This document shows positions 10,442 to 22,906 of a stretch of DNA of 64,000 bases, in pieces. The notes beneath the pieces are model-generated. The model was not told where the DNA came from. It did no database searches and saw only the letters and a list, made by a program, of their open reading frames with translations. The DNA is from Vitrella brassicaformis (taxonomy: Eukaryota; Sar; Vitrellaceae), in assembly GCA_001179505.1 (NCBI GenBank), contig CDMY01000947.1, positions 17,002-81,001 on the forward strand, read 5' to 3'. Position numbers and translations under genes: made by a program. Within the stretch, counting starts at the first letter, position 1, and every line of letters starts with the position of its first letter.

Positions 10442-12345
10442 ATGCGGCCCCCGCCTGTGCCTGGAGGGCTGCCATCCATCCCAGACGAAGAGTCAGATCA
10501 AGCGCCAAAAACAAATTCATCGCATCCATATAGGTGTGCGAGGGTTCATGTATCGTTCAGTCTTTCTGCTCTGCCATGCATCCCTCTGCTCTCATCTCCT
10601 CTGATCTCGTGTGTGTGTGTGGCAGATCTGCGGCGAGTGAGGAGCCCCTGCCATCGTGGGAACAGTATTGGCAGTCGTGCCGTGACATTGCCATCAACGA
10701 CACTGACGTAAGCACCGCACTCGTCTGCATAGCCCACCAGCCTGACCTGTCTGTGTCTGTCTGTCTGTCTGTGTTCAGACCTTTCGCGTCTATCGCACCG
10801 GCACGCGGGGTCCCCTCGTCTTCTGTCTGCATGGTGGAGGCCACTCGTCACTCAGCTGGAGCTTTGTGGCGGTGAGCAGCGACGATTGCAGACACACAGA
10901 TCGCATCGGCAGCATGGCGGCTTGGCGTGGTTGTTTGCTGTTTGCAGGAGAGGGTTCGTGAGAGTGTGCGGCTGATTGCGTATGACTGCCGTGGACACGG
11001 CAGCACGGTGTGCGCTGACGAGGACGACTTCAGCGCCGACCGACTGGTGCAGGACGCACTCGCCCTCATACAGAAGGTGGGTATGTCTGCAAGCCAATCC
11101 AATCCAATCCAATCCACGCCACACTTCACGGAAAGCTGTAGACGATTGGAATCCCATGCTCTGTGTGTGTGTGTGTGTGTGTGTGTGACTGCCAGGTGTT
11201 TGATGAGGTGTGTGAGAGTGAGCCCGCCCCGGCAGAGCCCCCCAAGCCCCTCCCCATCAAGCTGCCGCCCCAAAAGGGACCGGACATCGTCCTCGTCGGC
11301 CACAGGTGGGCTTGTAAGACGTGCTTGCAGTTCTATTCAACGATTGATTGATGTGGTTGTCTGTTCGCTGCGCTCTGGTCAGCATGGGTGGGGCGATAGC
11401 GGTGCGGACAGCCGCTTCAGGGCGGGTGCCCAACCTCAAGGGGCTCGTAGTCGTCGATGTGGTCGAAGGTGCGTCAAGACGGATAAATGGATGGATGGAT
11501 GGATGGCTGGATGGATGGCTCACTGCGCTCACTCATGCGTTTTATGTGGTGCAGGCACAGCACTTGAGGCGCTGCCGCACATGCGTGGGGTGGTGGAGAG
11601 GATGCCATCGTCATTCGCTTCGCCCCACGAGGCCGTCGAATGGGCCGTCAGCTCAAGTACGTCAATCAGAGAGCCTGCATGCCCTGGTAACGCCTCCCCC
11701 GTCTGTGTGTGCGTCCATGTGCAATCAGGGACGTTGCTGAATCGAGATTCGGCGAGGATATCTGTGCCTTCGCAGCTGGTGCAGCGAGATGACCGATGGT
11801 CAGACAGGCACACACAGCCAACACTGTCATATGTGTGTGTGTGTTTGTGTGTGTGCAGGGTGTGGCGGTGCGACTTGATGAAGACGGCCGGGTTCTGGGA
11901 TGGCTGGTTCAGGGGCCTGTCAGGCCTCTTCCTGCAATCGAGATGCGTCAAACTGCTGCTGCTTGCCGGTACGACTGACACACGGTACACCTGCACAGCT
12001 CAGCTCTCGTGTGTCATTTCCGAATGAATGTGCGTGTGTCATGTTGTCTTCCGATCAGGGCAGGACACTTTGGACAAGGAGCTCATGATTGCCCAAATGC
12101 AGGGTAAGCGGATCATTCACACACACGTGTGGGATCGGTGCGTGTCGTGCGTATGTGTTCCACAGGCAAGTTCCAGCTGAAGCTCATCCGCAGCGGTCAT
12201 GTCATTGAGGTGGGTGGGTGGGTGATCGAGAGAAGTGTTCACGTGTTGGTGGCCTACTTGTCGTGTGTGTTGACCACAGGAGGACCGGCCCGAGCAGGTG
12301 GCTGACGCATTGGTCGAATTCGTCACGAGGTTCAAGATGCGATGA
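10442..12345 (+). CDS. PPME1: Protein phosphatase methylesterase 1 (PME-1)
   Basis: Alpha/beta hydrolase that removes the methyl ester from the carboxyl-terminal Leu of PP2A catalytic subunits. Twelve exons: 10442-10533, 10626-10707, 10779-10871, 10948-11076, 11196-11305, 11383-11468, 11555-11656, 11729-11798, 11859-11968, 12059-12103, 12166-12209, 12280-12345; 342 residues against 386 in human. Landmarks: HGGGHSSLSW oxyanion region (from residue 76), GHSMGG nucleophile elbow (Ser 169), VVVDVVEGTA (Asp 194), TAGFWDGWFRGLS, and SGHVIEED (His 318). All three triad residues are present. The start was placed at the only ATG that reads in frame; an upstream in-frame TTG was rejected. The shorter length comes from a compact amino terminus and a short insert between strands. 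Confidence 0.95.
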
Positions 12346-13340
12346 CGCATGCGTCTATGCAGCAGCTGGCAGAGGATAGTATAGACGTTTAGACTGCGAC
12401 ACAGAGAGACGGACGCTCGGATCGGACGTTTGTCACATGTTTATGTAAAATCTGCAGATACGTGTGTCTGTCGATTGAACGAGGGACGGGCTGAGATGGA
12501 TGATGTCTCTTTGAGGTCTCTGTCTCTCTCTCTCCCCGCTCCTCTCTGCGCTCATTGAAATGCCTCGTCCATCGTCATCAGTCCAGACGACACAAGGCAT
12601 GGCACTCACGCACGCAGCAGCACCTACACACGTCACACAGACATTGCATGCATTGCACCCACCCACACGCACCCCCGACACACAGCAGCAGCCGAAAAAA
12701 CTAAGAGAAAATCCGGCTGGCCAAGAGTGTGTGTGTGTCCCGCAAGCACCCATCCCCACCCTACAAACCCCTCCCCTGGTCACATTGCATTCCATCCATC
12801 CATCCATCTATCCCTTGTCTGATCAGCGGGACACCAGCGGCACACTGACGCATCATGTCACATTGCTTTCTCTTCCCGCTGCGCTACGCACAACGCCTTC
12901 GACAACTCGGTCGCACAAACGAGGAGTCTGCTCAGCTGTGCCATCGAGCTATGCAAGACAGCGAACGCAGCGCAGCTAGGAAGGGTAAAGAGATCGAGCA
13001 GCGTCACGTGAAATGCGTACGAGCACAAAGAGGCCATTCCATGTGGCTGCTTCGTGTGTTCACGTCTCGTGCTGGGTGACCGAACGGTAAGGGCATCCAC
13101 ACGTGCCAGTGAGGATGGTCGGTCCAGAGGGCACCCAACACCAGACGTCAACACACTCCGCATACACGACATGGAGCCGACCTGAAGCACGGAAAGTCCC
13201 ATATATCCATCTTCTCACACCAACCGTCAGTCAGAAAGGCACTCATTCATCCACATGTCTGTCAAACAAAATCACGGGTACACAGGTACGTCACGTACAC
13301 ACATGGATAAACACACTCGACACGCCACTCGTCTGTCTGT
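12346..13340. other. Convergent intergenic region, no gene seen
   Basis: Lies between the 3' ends of PME-1 and peroxiredoxin. Open frames (for example 12560-12979) are low-complexity CA/TG translations without domains or conserved splice structure. Confidence 0.6.
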
Positions 13341-14346
13341 CTATCGTCGTGCGGCCCGGAGGTAGGCCACCATCGTGTCGGCGTCGGACACCTCGTAAGG
13401 ATCGTCGGGAGCGTTGTCTTGGAAGCCTGCACACATTCACACACACACACACACACACACGAGAAGGAGAGAGAGATCTGTGCAGTGACCGGTGCCCCCT
13501 GCTCTCAAGTCGGTTAACCGCTCTGACTGACCTGGTTCGACGAACAGTTTTTCGATGACGCCGTCGTTGACGACCATTGCGTACCGCCATGACCGCTTGC
13601 CGAAGCCCAGGTTGTCCTTGTCCACCAGCATGCCCATGCCCTCAGTGAACTTGCCGCTCCCGTCAGGAATCAGCTTGATCGCGCCAATCTGATTCACCAC
13701 CCATCCAACCAACGGACACACAGCAACATCCATCCATCCATCCACGCATCGTTCCACTTAGGCCTCTCACGTTTTGCGCCTTCTTCCAGGCGTTCATGAC
13801 GAATGCGTCGTTGACAGAGAGGCAGTAGACCTCGTCGACGCCCAGGCCCTTGATCTCCTGGTACAGCTCCTCATAGCGCGGCAAGTGGGCAGACGAGCAC
13901 GTGGGCGTGAAGGCGCCCGGCAGGCTGAAGATCACCACGCGCTTGCCGCGGAACACCTGCATCACATCACATCACATCACATGACCCACGGTCAGTCAAG
14001 TCGAGACACAAATGCGCCATTCTCATCCCGCCAGCATAGGTCTCTCACTCCCGTGATGCCCCTGCCTGTCAGCCAGCCAGCGCACCGCATCGAAGGTCAT
14101 CTCAGACCAGATGTAGGGGTTGGGCTTGCCGTCGGCAGTCGTGTAGGTGGACCCCATGTACTGGCGGATGGGCCATGACACCTGCGGCACCATGGAGCCC
14201 TCCCGCAGCTGGGCCATCTGCAGCTGCGTCATGCCGCGCATCGGGGGAGTCATCTGACGCAGTGACAGCCGCGATGAGGGGACGACAAAGGCCGAGGCGG
14301 CGACGGCCAGCGCCAGGGCAACGAGCATGGACAGAGCGGACTTCAT
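13341..14346 (-). CDS. Type II peroxiredoxin (PRX5 family), probably plastid
   Basis: Thiol peroxidase reducing hydroperoxides. Four exons: 14346-14086, 13956-13771, 13688-13532, 13426-13341; 229 residues. Peroxidatic Cys 107 lies in PGAFTPTC and a second Cys 132 in [16 protein letters not shown], the 25-residue spacing of plant type II peroxiredoxins, so an atypical 2-Cys mechanism is likely. The amino terminus is a hydrophobic signal peptide ([17 protein letters not shown]) followed by [13 protein letters not shown]: a Phe at the predicted cleavage point and a basic, Ser-rich transit-like stretch. This is the bipartite targeting pattern of complex plastids. The gene is divergent from the membrane protein at 14512. 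Confidence 0.93.
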
Positions 14347-14420
14347 TGTCAGACAACAGATCTGTGAGCCTTCAAGACCCTCACCAATCAGTTTGCGATG
14401 CTCGGTTTCGCGGAAAGGTT

Positions 14421-14427
14421 GCGAGCT
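14421..14427 (+). promoter_or_regulatory. GCGAGCT element in peroxiredoxin/membrane-protein promoter
   Basis: Reads TTGCGAGCTTAG, 85 nt before the ATG at 14512 and 75 nt from the peroxiredoxin ATG on the other strand. Confidence 0.4.
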
Positions 14428-14511
14428 TAGAAGTGCAGAGAGAGGAGAGGTGCTCCTGCCGGAGCTGTTGTTCGCTCAGCGTTGTGTGCCCATCATATCC
14501 CACCATACACT

Positions 14512-15909
14512 ATGCAATGGCCGACGGTGTTGAATTTGGCCACATGTGTGTCGCTGCTGTCGCTGCTCATCACGACCTACTACTACCTGAACATGCTGAC
14601 GCTGACCAAGAACCTCCAGCGCGCCAACACATTCAACGCCATACACGTCGAGTACGCCAGCCAGGAGACCCTCAACGCACTCGAAATACTCGAGGAGTTC
14701 ATCGAAGGTCCCCACACAGACACACACACAGCGACAAGAAGTGATATCGAAGAAAACACTCTGTTGTGTTTTGTTTTGTGTGCGCGTGTGTCAGAGAATG
14801 GTCGTGACAGGTACCCTCACGAGTTCCTTGACCTGAGGAAGCAGCGGGACGCATTGGGCCGCAGAGTGGACAGGGCAAGGGTGAGTGAGCCGAGTGCGAC
14901 ACATGAGACAGACCATCACCCCACCCAACCCACCCGCATCGATATCGTTCTTCTGATGTCTTGTGTGTGTGTGTGTGCAGCGGCGGTTGGTGCACTGGTA
15001 TTCGCGGCTGCAGTACTTTTATCAGTTCGGCTTTCTGACCATAGAGAACCTCCGACAGTTCCCGGGCGTGGAAAGAGCGGCACACTTCATCTGTAGGCCT
15101 GCAGGGCTGCCGCACAGACAGACAGACACCGATGCGCAACACACACACACCAGCACAACACCTGTCTGTCTGCTCCTTTCCTCTGTGCGCATTTATTTGT
15201 GGCACTAGATCTGGTGGAGCCTCTGGAGTTCATCAGCCGCACGTCGACCGGCCGCGAGCAGTCGACGGTTTTCTCGTGGCTGCGCGACATATACCACATC
15301 GACGACCACTACAAGCAGCACCGGCTGACCTCCCCCACCTGGAACTACACCTTCATCCACACCACCGTCCACTCGTCCATCCCCAACTCGCCAGACTACA
15401 ACCCTTCGGCACAGTGGAACGGCCAGCCGCTGCCCCCAGGCTGCAGCTGCATGTGCGCCCCGCAGCCACATCCCACTGCCGGCGGCGGCCATGGCCTCCC
15501 CCCTCTCTCAATGGACCACCCGCACCACCTCCCCCCTAGTGGCCTAGTGGAGACGGTGCACCCCACCGCTAATCCTCCCGCCCCGGCCAACCACGTGCCG
15601 GTTTATCAGTCTGCGTCGTCAGCGGCATCACCGCACGCAGGGCTGCACGTGCAGACGGGCGGCAGTAGTGGTGGCGGGGACCACCTGCACTCTCATTCTC
15701 ACCCTCACTCGGCACACCCGGACCTTTCAAGGCACGCTGTCAATATGTCAGCATCGTCACCATCGGCGAAAGCAGAAGGGTCGCACGGGGCCGAGGCGGG
15801 GAGGAAAGGGGATGAGCCGACGACGGCAACAACACCGCCGCGAGCGGACACCACTGGCGCGCCGCCGCGACAGGCTGCCGAGCAGCCGTCTGTGCATACC
15901 GAGCTGTGA
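14512..15909 (+). CDS. Unknown protein with N-terminal membrane segment and disordered tail
   Basis: Four exons: 14512-14707, 14795-14880, 14981-15092, 15209-15909; 360 residues. Residues about 8-26 (LATCVSLLSLLITTYYYLN) form one membrane segment, then a helical region (NALEILEEFIE ... YPHEFLDLRKQRDALGRRV ... LVHWYSRLQYFYQFGFLT ... FSWLRDIYH). The single amino-terminal membrane segment followed by a Phe/Trp-rich helical domain resembles DUF4760 proteins, but this is a weak, by-eye similarity. The last ~170 residues are His, Pro, Ser and Gly rich (GGDHLHSHSHPHS) and probably unstructured. The start is the first ATG; an in-frame upstream TTG was not used. Confidence 0.75.
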
Positions 15910-17397
15910 ATGAATTGATGGGGTGGGGTGTGATGGGCGTCGGTCGTTTGTGTAAAGGGGCAGAGGGTTGCTGGGTTGTTGGGTTGGCTGCTGCTTGTGT
16001 AGAATACGGGTCGGTCGGCACGGGATAGGGAGGTAGAGACAGGTCTCCTGGCCAGGAGGGAGAGGGCCTTTTTTCGTTTTCGATTTCTACCCCTTCTCTA
16101 GGGTCAGCCTACCTAGTCCAGCTGGCTGCTGTGTGTACATCTGTATGTCCGTCAACACGACCACTACAGCCTGCCTTTTGCTCTTTTGGGGTACCTCTCC
16201 ATGCCTGCCTGCCTGCCTGCCTACCTGCCTACCTGTTTTGCGTGCGTGTAATTCGGTGCTGAGAAGGAGAGAGGCGGAGATGCGGAGGGGAGGGGCGGCT
16301 GGCGCATGCCTGTCCACCAAGGGATGTGGGTGAGGCGCGCCGGACGTCTGTCTGCCGGTGAGGGAGGGAGTATAGTGAGTAAAGGAGTGGGGCGTTTTGT
16401 GGTGTGGTGTGGTGTGGTGTGGTGTGTGTCTGCGGTCATGGCAGTGCCGACATCATTGCCACACACGTGACAGCAGCAGCAGCAGCGACGGCAGCGGCAG
16501 CAGGTGATGGTGTGGTGTGTGGTGTGCCGATGGTGGGTGGATGCGCAACTCCAGTCAGGAGTCGCGAGTGCACTTAGTATTGTCTTGCTGTTTGCGGGCC
16601 CTTTCCTGTCTTTCTGCTTGTCTTGTTCCTCGCGATCTGGCGTTCAGCTCGATGAGACACGCGTGGCTGCCGACGAACGTGTTTGGCGGCTGTTGTGTAT
16701 CTTCTCGAGGTGGATGCATGGTCAGGAGACGCGAGACGAGCAGAGACAGAGAGGGGGTGGGTCGGTTCAGGGAGGAATCGACGATGGTGGTGGAGGTGGA
16801 GGTGGAGGTGGTGGTGGTGGTGGTCGGCTTGTCGTGTGGTTTCTCTTCCGATTCTCATGTGTGTAGTGTTGTTCCATCACATGCCGAGTGTGAAGGCTGG
16901 TAAGCAGCCCATGGTTGGGTGCTGCTTGGCATCGTTCCCGTTCGGCAGGAGGTGGGACAGCCTGCACACATGCATCATCGAAGGCCTGGGAGGGCTCCCA
17001 GGTGACTTGACTGACATGCAAGATGCTCTCTTACACATGGATGGATGGATGGATATCAACACATTTGTCAGTCAGAGATAGACAGTCGATCCGTCCGTCA
17101 CACACACACACACACACACAGACACAGGCGTACCATAAAACCAACAACCAATAGAGAGGAAGAACGAAACGAATTAGTTCTCTCATTACACGATGAATCA
17201 ATGAGTGAATGAGTCCACACGCACACAACCAACACAAGCGCTAACCAATCAGCTAACTAGTCTATCGACCAACACACCACACCACACCACACCCACCCTC
17301 CCACCAGTCTATCTACGCCGCAGTATCACACGGAAAAAACCGAACGAACGCAGCCAAAAGACACCGTGTACACCACTGGTCGTGTCGCATCCCATCG
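15910..17397. other. Long convergent intergenic region
   Basis: About 1.5 kb between two stop codons. It contains a GTGGT pentamer array (16401-16426), a GGT/GGA array (16785-16823), TGCC repeats (16203-16230) and an AC run (17098-17121). No supported gene; frames through the arrays give poly-Gly or poly-Trp/Arg peptides. Confidence 0.6.
16785..16823. repeat. GGT/GGA trinucleotide array
   Basis: About 13 trinucleotide units mixing GGT and GGA in a non-coding stretch; G-rich on the plus strand. Confidence 0.75.
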
Positions 17398-20300
17398 CTA
17401 GCTGGGGTCGATCGAGTTGAGCCTCGTGCTGCAGTTGGGGGTCAGCTCTCCCGCCTGGCCCCCATGTCCGCTGTGCGCATGGCCGTCCAGCTGCTTCATC
17501 TCGATGCTGCTGCTGCTGCACCCGTTCATGTGGCCATGCTGCACCACCCCGTTGTGGAGCTGCTCCCTCTCGCCCTCTTTGCCAGCAGTGTGCCTCTGCC
17601 GCCCCACAGCCGTGTTGGTGATGGACGCCGATGACGCTGAAGAGGGTTCGTCGGGAGAGACCTTGATGGCCACCGGGGAGAGGCCCTCCGGGTGGCTTCT
17701 GAGGCCGTCCAGCTGGCCAGAGGAAGAAACTGACGGTGACATAAGCAGACAGCCAGGATGATCCACAGTGTGTGCGTCGTCAACAGAGTAATAGGGGGAG
17801 GGAGGGGGGGTGGGGGCCCGCTTCTTCAGCGGCACCCAGAATGAGGCAAGAAAGGGCCTCACTGGATAGTCATATTGCTCTGCCCATGGACCAAATAGTG
17901 ACACGACGGCCGACCATCCCCCCCCTCCCTCCCTCCCTCCCTCACTGTCTTGTGCACGTGTGTTGTGTCCTGTTGTGTGCTTACGCGGTGAGTATTGAGC
18001 CTTGCCGACGTGCGTCATAGGGATACCTATCCCGCGCTGGTCGAGCGAGGTGCACCCTGTGGTTGGGATCATCTTGAGGATGAAGGGGGTCAGCAGGAGG
18101 CTCATGGCTGCGGTGCCGATGAGCAGCAGGTACACTTGCCGCGAGATGAGGGCCAGCGCCCAGCCCTTGCCAGCCAACACGAAGGCAAACTCACCTATGT
18201 GCTGACACAGAGAGAGAGGGAGAGACATGTGAGTGGATGTGCGTGTGTGGGTGTGGGAGAGTGCTCACGGCGAGTGTCAGGGCGACTCGCCATGCCTTCA
18301 GGATTGTCAGGTCTGCCAGCAGCAGCTGCGACGTCACGCACACAAAGAGGCATACATCGGCTGTGCGTCCCGCAGGGCCGTCCGTGTGTCTCTCCCGCAC
18401 TCACCAGTGGGGTGATGATGACGGCCTTGGCGACGAATATGGCGGCCAGCACCCCGAGGATGGAGGGCATATTGTCCCACATAAACAGCGGGTCAATCGC
18501 CTACACGTTCACACACACACACAGTCGCACACAGTCGCATCCATGTCTGAAGTGCCCACCAGTCCGATGCAGGCGAAGAACATGGCGCCGAAGACGTCCT
18601 TGAGCGGCTCCACCAGCTCCTCGGTCTCGTGCAGCAGACCGCTCGGAAGCTGACATACACACGAATGGCACCACACAACACAACACAACACAAAACGGTC
18701 TCTTCGTCTGCAATTATGCGGCCTGTGTGTGTGGGTCTGTGTGTGCACCTGTGTGAGCATAACCCCCGCCACGAAGGAGCCCATCTCCAGGGAGAGACCC
18801 AAGACTGACAGACACACCGCACCGCTCACAGGTCACGATGCTGTGCTGTCTCTGCGCTGTGTGTCTCGTGAGTGAGTGGCTTAGTTGGGTGGGTGCCTAC
18901 TGTCGGTGAGAGCGGCCACCCCAAGCGCAAAACTAACGTTGCCTGATCATCATAATGACGGCAGACACAAAACACTCGAGAGAATAGTCGGTGCGGCGTA
19001 TCACTGACTGGCTCACCCAGAAGGTAGAGCTCCTTGCTCTTCATCTTGGAGACCAGGATGAACAGGGGCGGGTTCGTGAAAACCGCAGCCAACGACGCCA
19101 CTGCAAGAGGGAGCGGAGGGGAGAGAAGGACGGATGCATTGCAACGACTTGTATGAGTTTGCAGGCAGGCAGGCAGGCAGGCAAGTCTTCCTTACCGACA
19201 GCATATGCCGCCAGCATCACCAGTGGCTCGCTCAGCTTCATCAGTATCTGCACACAGACAGGCACAGACACGCAGTGCCATCAGACGCCTCCTCGTGGGT
19301 GGTGGGAATTTCAGACATACGGCGTGCATACCCTTGTGAAAGTGACTTGTGTCTCGCCGAGGCTCGGCAGCACGGCCAGCATGACGCCCAGCATCACGTC
19401 CTGGATGATCAGTATCCCCACAGTCGCCTGGCCCTCTACCGTCTGAGACGAATCACGAAAAGTGGACACACCACCCACACACACAAGGGTGTGTTTGGCT
19501 TCTGGGTGGGTGTCTCGCCGGCGGCTCCTCACTCACCTCTAGAATGCCTTTCTGGGAGAGATCCTTGACACACACGGCCGTCGAAGACATCGACACAAAC
19601 GCACCCACAAACAGACCTGCACACAACACAACACATGGATACGATACGTGTGTTGGAGGCCATTCATGGTTGGTTCGCGCATCGGGACCCTCACCTTCCC
19701 TGACGGAGGTGCCCATGGCCACAGCGATGCCGGCGAAAAACGCCAGAAGGAAAAACAGCGATATGATGCCGCCGTTGATGGCCGCCTTCTTCACTCGACG
19801 CACCTTCCTCGGGTGAAACTCCAGACCTGAATGAAGATCATCCAACCATGTGACTCCCATCCCCTGTGTGTGTTGGGGGGAGGTGGGGGTGACACTCACT
19901 TACCGAGTGAGAAAAGGAGGAAGCAGGCGCCCAGCTGTCCCACCGAGTCCACCTGTATGATCTGGTCGATGAGATTGAGGCACCCTGGTCCGACGATCAT
20001 GCCGGCGGCGAGGAACCCCAGAACCACCGGCTGACGCACGAGGGCCGACACGATGCCGCCCAAGGAGGCAGCGGCGATGAGGATGACCACATCCATGATC
20101 AGCCGAAAGTCCTCTCGATAGCCGGAGGAGTTCTTGGGCTTCGACAGCACATACTGGTTCTCCTGAGCGCCCAGAAAGACAGAGAGCGAAGTGGTGCGTG
20201 GTCTCTCTGGGCGGCTAGAGCTGTGGGGTATATGTGACCTTAGAGTCGATGAGGTGAACGGACATGGGGTCCGCTTTCGCCTTGTCAGTTGCGGCGCCGC

Positions 20301-22646
20301 CCTCCGATGAGCCGCCGGCGGTGAGGTGGGGGTGCTCTTGACTGATGACCTTGACCGTCTGTTTCGTGTCGCTCTCCTGCACACACACACACACACACAG
20401 ACACACACACACACGCACGTACACACATCCATTCACCAATGCAACACACAACGGTCAGAGATCCATCCGGCAAGGCGTGTTGGTTGGGTGTCATCGACTG
20501 ACCTCGCTGTCATCGTCTTGTTCGGGTGCTGCTGCCACAGGCCGCTCCTTCACTTTAGCCACGTCACCAAACAGAGTCGTCTCCTCTGCACCGCAGCGGA
20601 ACGACACACAGGCAGATAGGCAGGTGCCGAGCTATGATGGCCGGGTTTGATTTCCGTGGTCGTTTGGTCTGTCTGTTTGTCGCTGCCGACCTTCGAAGGT
20701 GAAGTTGGGTGGCGTTTCGCAGTTGCAGCCGTGGTACTGCTGGCCGTTCATCGATATGAAGATCTCCACCTCTGCAGAGCAAACAAAATGCAGCCAGCCA
20801 TGCAGCCCAGAAAAGCAGCATTCTCCCCCTCCTCTCCCTCCTGTCTGTGTCCTCTCCCTCCTCTTTCTCCCATCCCCCCACTGACTTTCTTTCCGCCTCC
20901 ACACGGGGCTCTCGCACACCACTGCCGGCACCAAAGGCGCGTCAGGCGACCCCTCCTCGCTCTTCACCTCTTCACGCGATGATGATGACGCCGCCTCGTC
21001 ACCAGAGCTGCCGTTGTCTGTCGAATCCTCCATCGCACCACCGCCAGCACCCACCCCGGTCCCCTCTCTGGGCGCAGCGCCCCCTGAAGCATCGACCGGT
21101 GCAGCATCGGCCGACTGATCAGATGATCCCGTGTCGGCTGCTGCTGCTGCCGCGGGTGCTTGGGGTGCCTTGACATCTGCCTGTGTGTCTGCTTCGGGTG
21201 CAGACTGCTGCGGCTGTTTGGGGGGCTGGGGAGGGGTGAGGGTCTGTGTTGTGGGTGGGGACAGCAGACAGGCATGGCATGGCATGCAGTGCAGAGGGGG
21301 TGAATGGATCAGATCAGGGCAAGTTGACTGACTGTTGTGTGCTGCTCACCGCGGCAGCAGCAGCTGATGGCGCCGGGAGCATCATGAACTTGCCTGAAAG
21401 ACATCGACAAAGGCGTGGGGGCAAGTCACGGCGTGGTACAAAAGTTGACTTGAGCTGGGACGGGACGCGTTGCTGACCTTCCACGGTGGTGGATGCCGAC
21501 GAGGAGACGAACTTGACTTTGATGGTGTCCGACGGGAAGATGTTGCGGCCGAACACATGGATGGTGGTGCCGCCTACAAACACACGTACACATATATATA
21601 TCCACACATCAGTTATTCATTGACGCATTGGTGCAAGCGCCGTAGACGCACCGCACCCGAGATGAAGGCCTTTGAGGGCTGAAAGCTCTCCACAACTGGT
21701 GGCTCGAACACCTGAACCAACCGACTCACAGACAGACAGGTCGCCAGTGAGTGAATGACCAGCCAACATCTCCCTCTCCCTCTCCCCGATCATGGCGGTC
21801 GCTCGCCTTGAAGAAGAGAGTCCGCTCCTCGGCGGTCTCGACGAAGTCCTTCTGTATGTGGACGCTGACCAGGCACCCCTTGTCGCTCAGACCGCCGGGC
21901 GTCACGAACTCGATCTGCTTCTCGGTCACCTTGAGCGGCTCCACTATCCGGTACTGACCGTCGATGTTATCTAGATGCACATACAACTCATGGGCTGGGG
22001 CTGGGGCTGATGGTGGTGATGCAGCAATGGTGCCGTTGCTGTCATGTGTGGCGGAGGTGGCGTTGCCTCCTGCTGTGGCTGCTGCTGGGGGCTGTTGCTG
22101 CTGCTGTTGGTCTGCGGAGGATAGTGAGGTGGCATTGGCCGGCATTGGTGGAAGGGGTGGAGGGGCGTCTGGCTTGGCTCTGAAGCCGTACCCATGGATC
22201 GTCACCTTGGTGCCCTGTCAGACAAGACACACACACCACACGTCCAGCATAGCATCCACCCATCTCCATGCGGCTGCATCTCTCTCGCTGCTCCTGCTCA
22301 CCCCGTCAGAGGGCCCCTGTGACGGCGTCAGGTACGACAGCTGAATCTGGGGCACTCCTGCACCAACCGCCAGCCCACCGAGGGATAGCAAAACCCGCAA
22401 CACCCCCCAGAGGCCTCGATGCGCAGCTTTCCTCCTCGCTTGCCGGGCCGATGAGGGCTGCTGAATGGACACCGCCTCATCGGGCGATGGGCAGGGAGGC
22501 TGCTGCCGGTGCTCTTTGCGCTGTGGTGCAGATGCTATGGCTCGAAATGATGACGGCTGCCTCACCCCTGATGGAGAGGAGGCCCGATCAGCACGGTTGA
22601 GAGAGGCGGCTCTTCTGGCTGTCACCATGAGCCGCAGGAATGGCAA
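17398..22646 (-). CDS. CPA2-type cation/proton antiporter with IPT/TIG ectodomain
   Basis: 22 exons, about 1,121 residues: 22646-22302, 22214-21807, 21711-21657, 21573-21478, 21393-21350, 21243-20886, 20771-20691, 20585-20503, 20376-20239, 20162-19904, 19826-19695, 19616-19537, 19442-19332, 19247-19196, 19100-19017, 18942-18901, 18804-18749, 18649-18560, 18500-18405, 18325-18269, 18201-17985, 17879-17398. An internal hydrophobic signal (GVLRVLLSLGGLAVGAG) precedes IPT/TIG-like modules (SQGPSDG-GTKVTIHGYGF; ISG-GTTIHVFGRNIFP). After an acidic linker comes the exchanger domain: VVLGFLAAGMIVGPG, VGAFVSMSSTAVCVKDL, ILIIQDVMLG, LSLEMGSFVAGVML, EPLKDVFGAMFFACIGL and HIGEFAFVLAG. This is the Kef/TMCO3-like arrangement, expected to swap K+ or Na+ for H+. 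The second intron has a GC donor. The final acceptor could alternatively be about 150 nt downstream in the same frame. Confidence 0.85.
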
Positions 22647-22815
22647 GCGCCGGGCTGCTCGTTCATCCAGTCCTCTCAGCGACCAGAAGATGACTCAAAT
22701 GCGATTCTGCTCGAATGAACGGTCTTTCAAGCTGATACGCCAAGGGTGGTATCTGTTGATGCTGAGATGCTCATCCAAATGCGTTGCAATTGCGGCATTG
22801 TCTTTGGCGTTCTCA

Positions 22816-22831
22816 GCGAGCTTGAGCTCGC
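22816..22831. promoter_or_regulatory. Inverted GCGAGCT pair in divergent promoter
   Basis: GCGAGCT and AGCTCGC separated by two bases, between the antiporter ATG (170 nt away, minus) and the unknown protein ATG at 22907 (76 nt away, plus). Confidence 0.45.
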
Positions 22832-22906
22832 GACCGAATGGGGACGCGGGAGGCAGCCCTCTGTGTGGATAGATAGCGTGTTGATACGTTGGGAGCAGGA
22901 AGAGTC

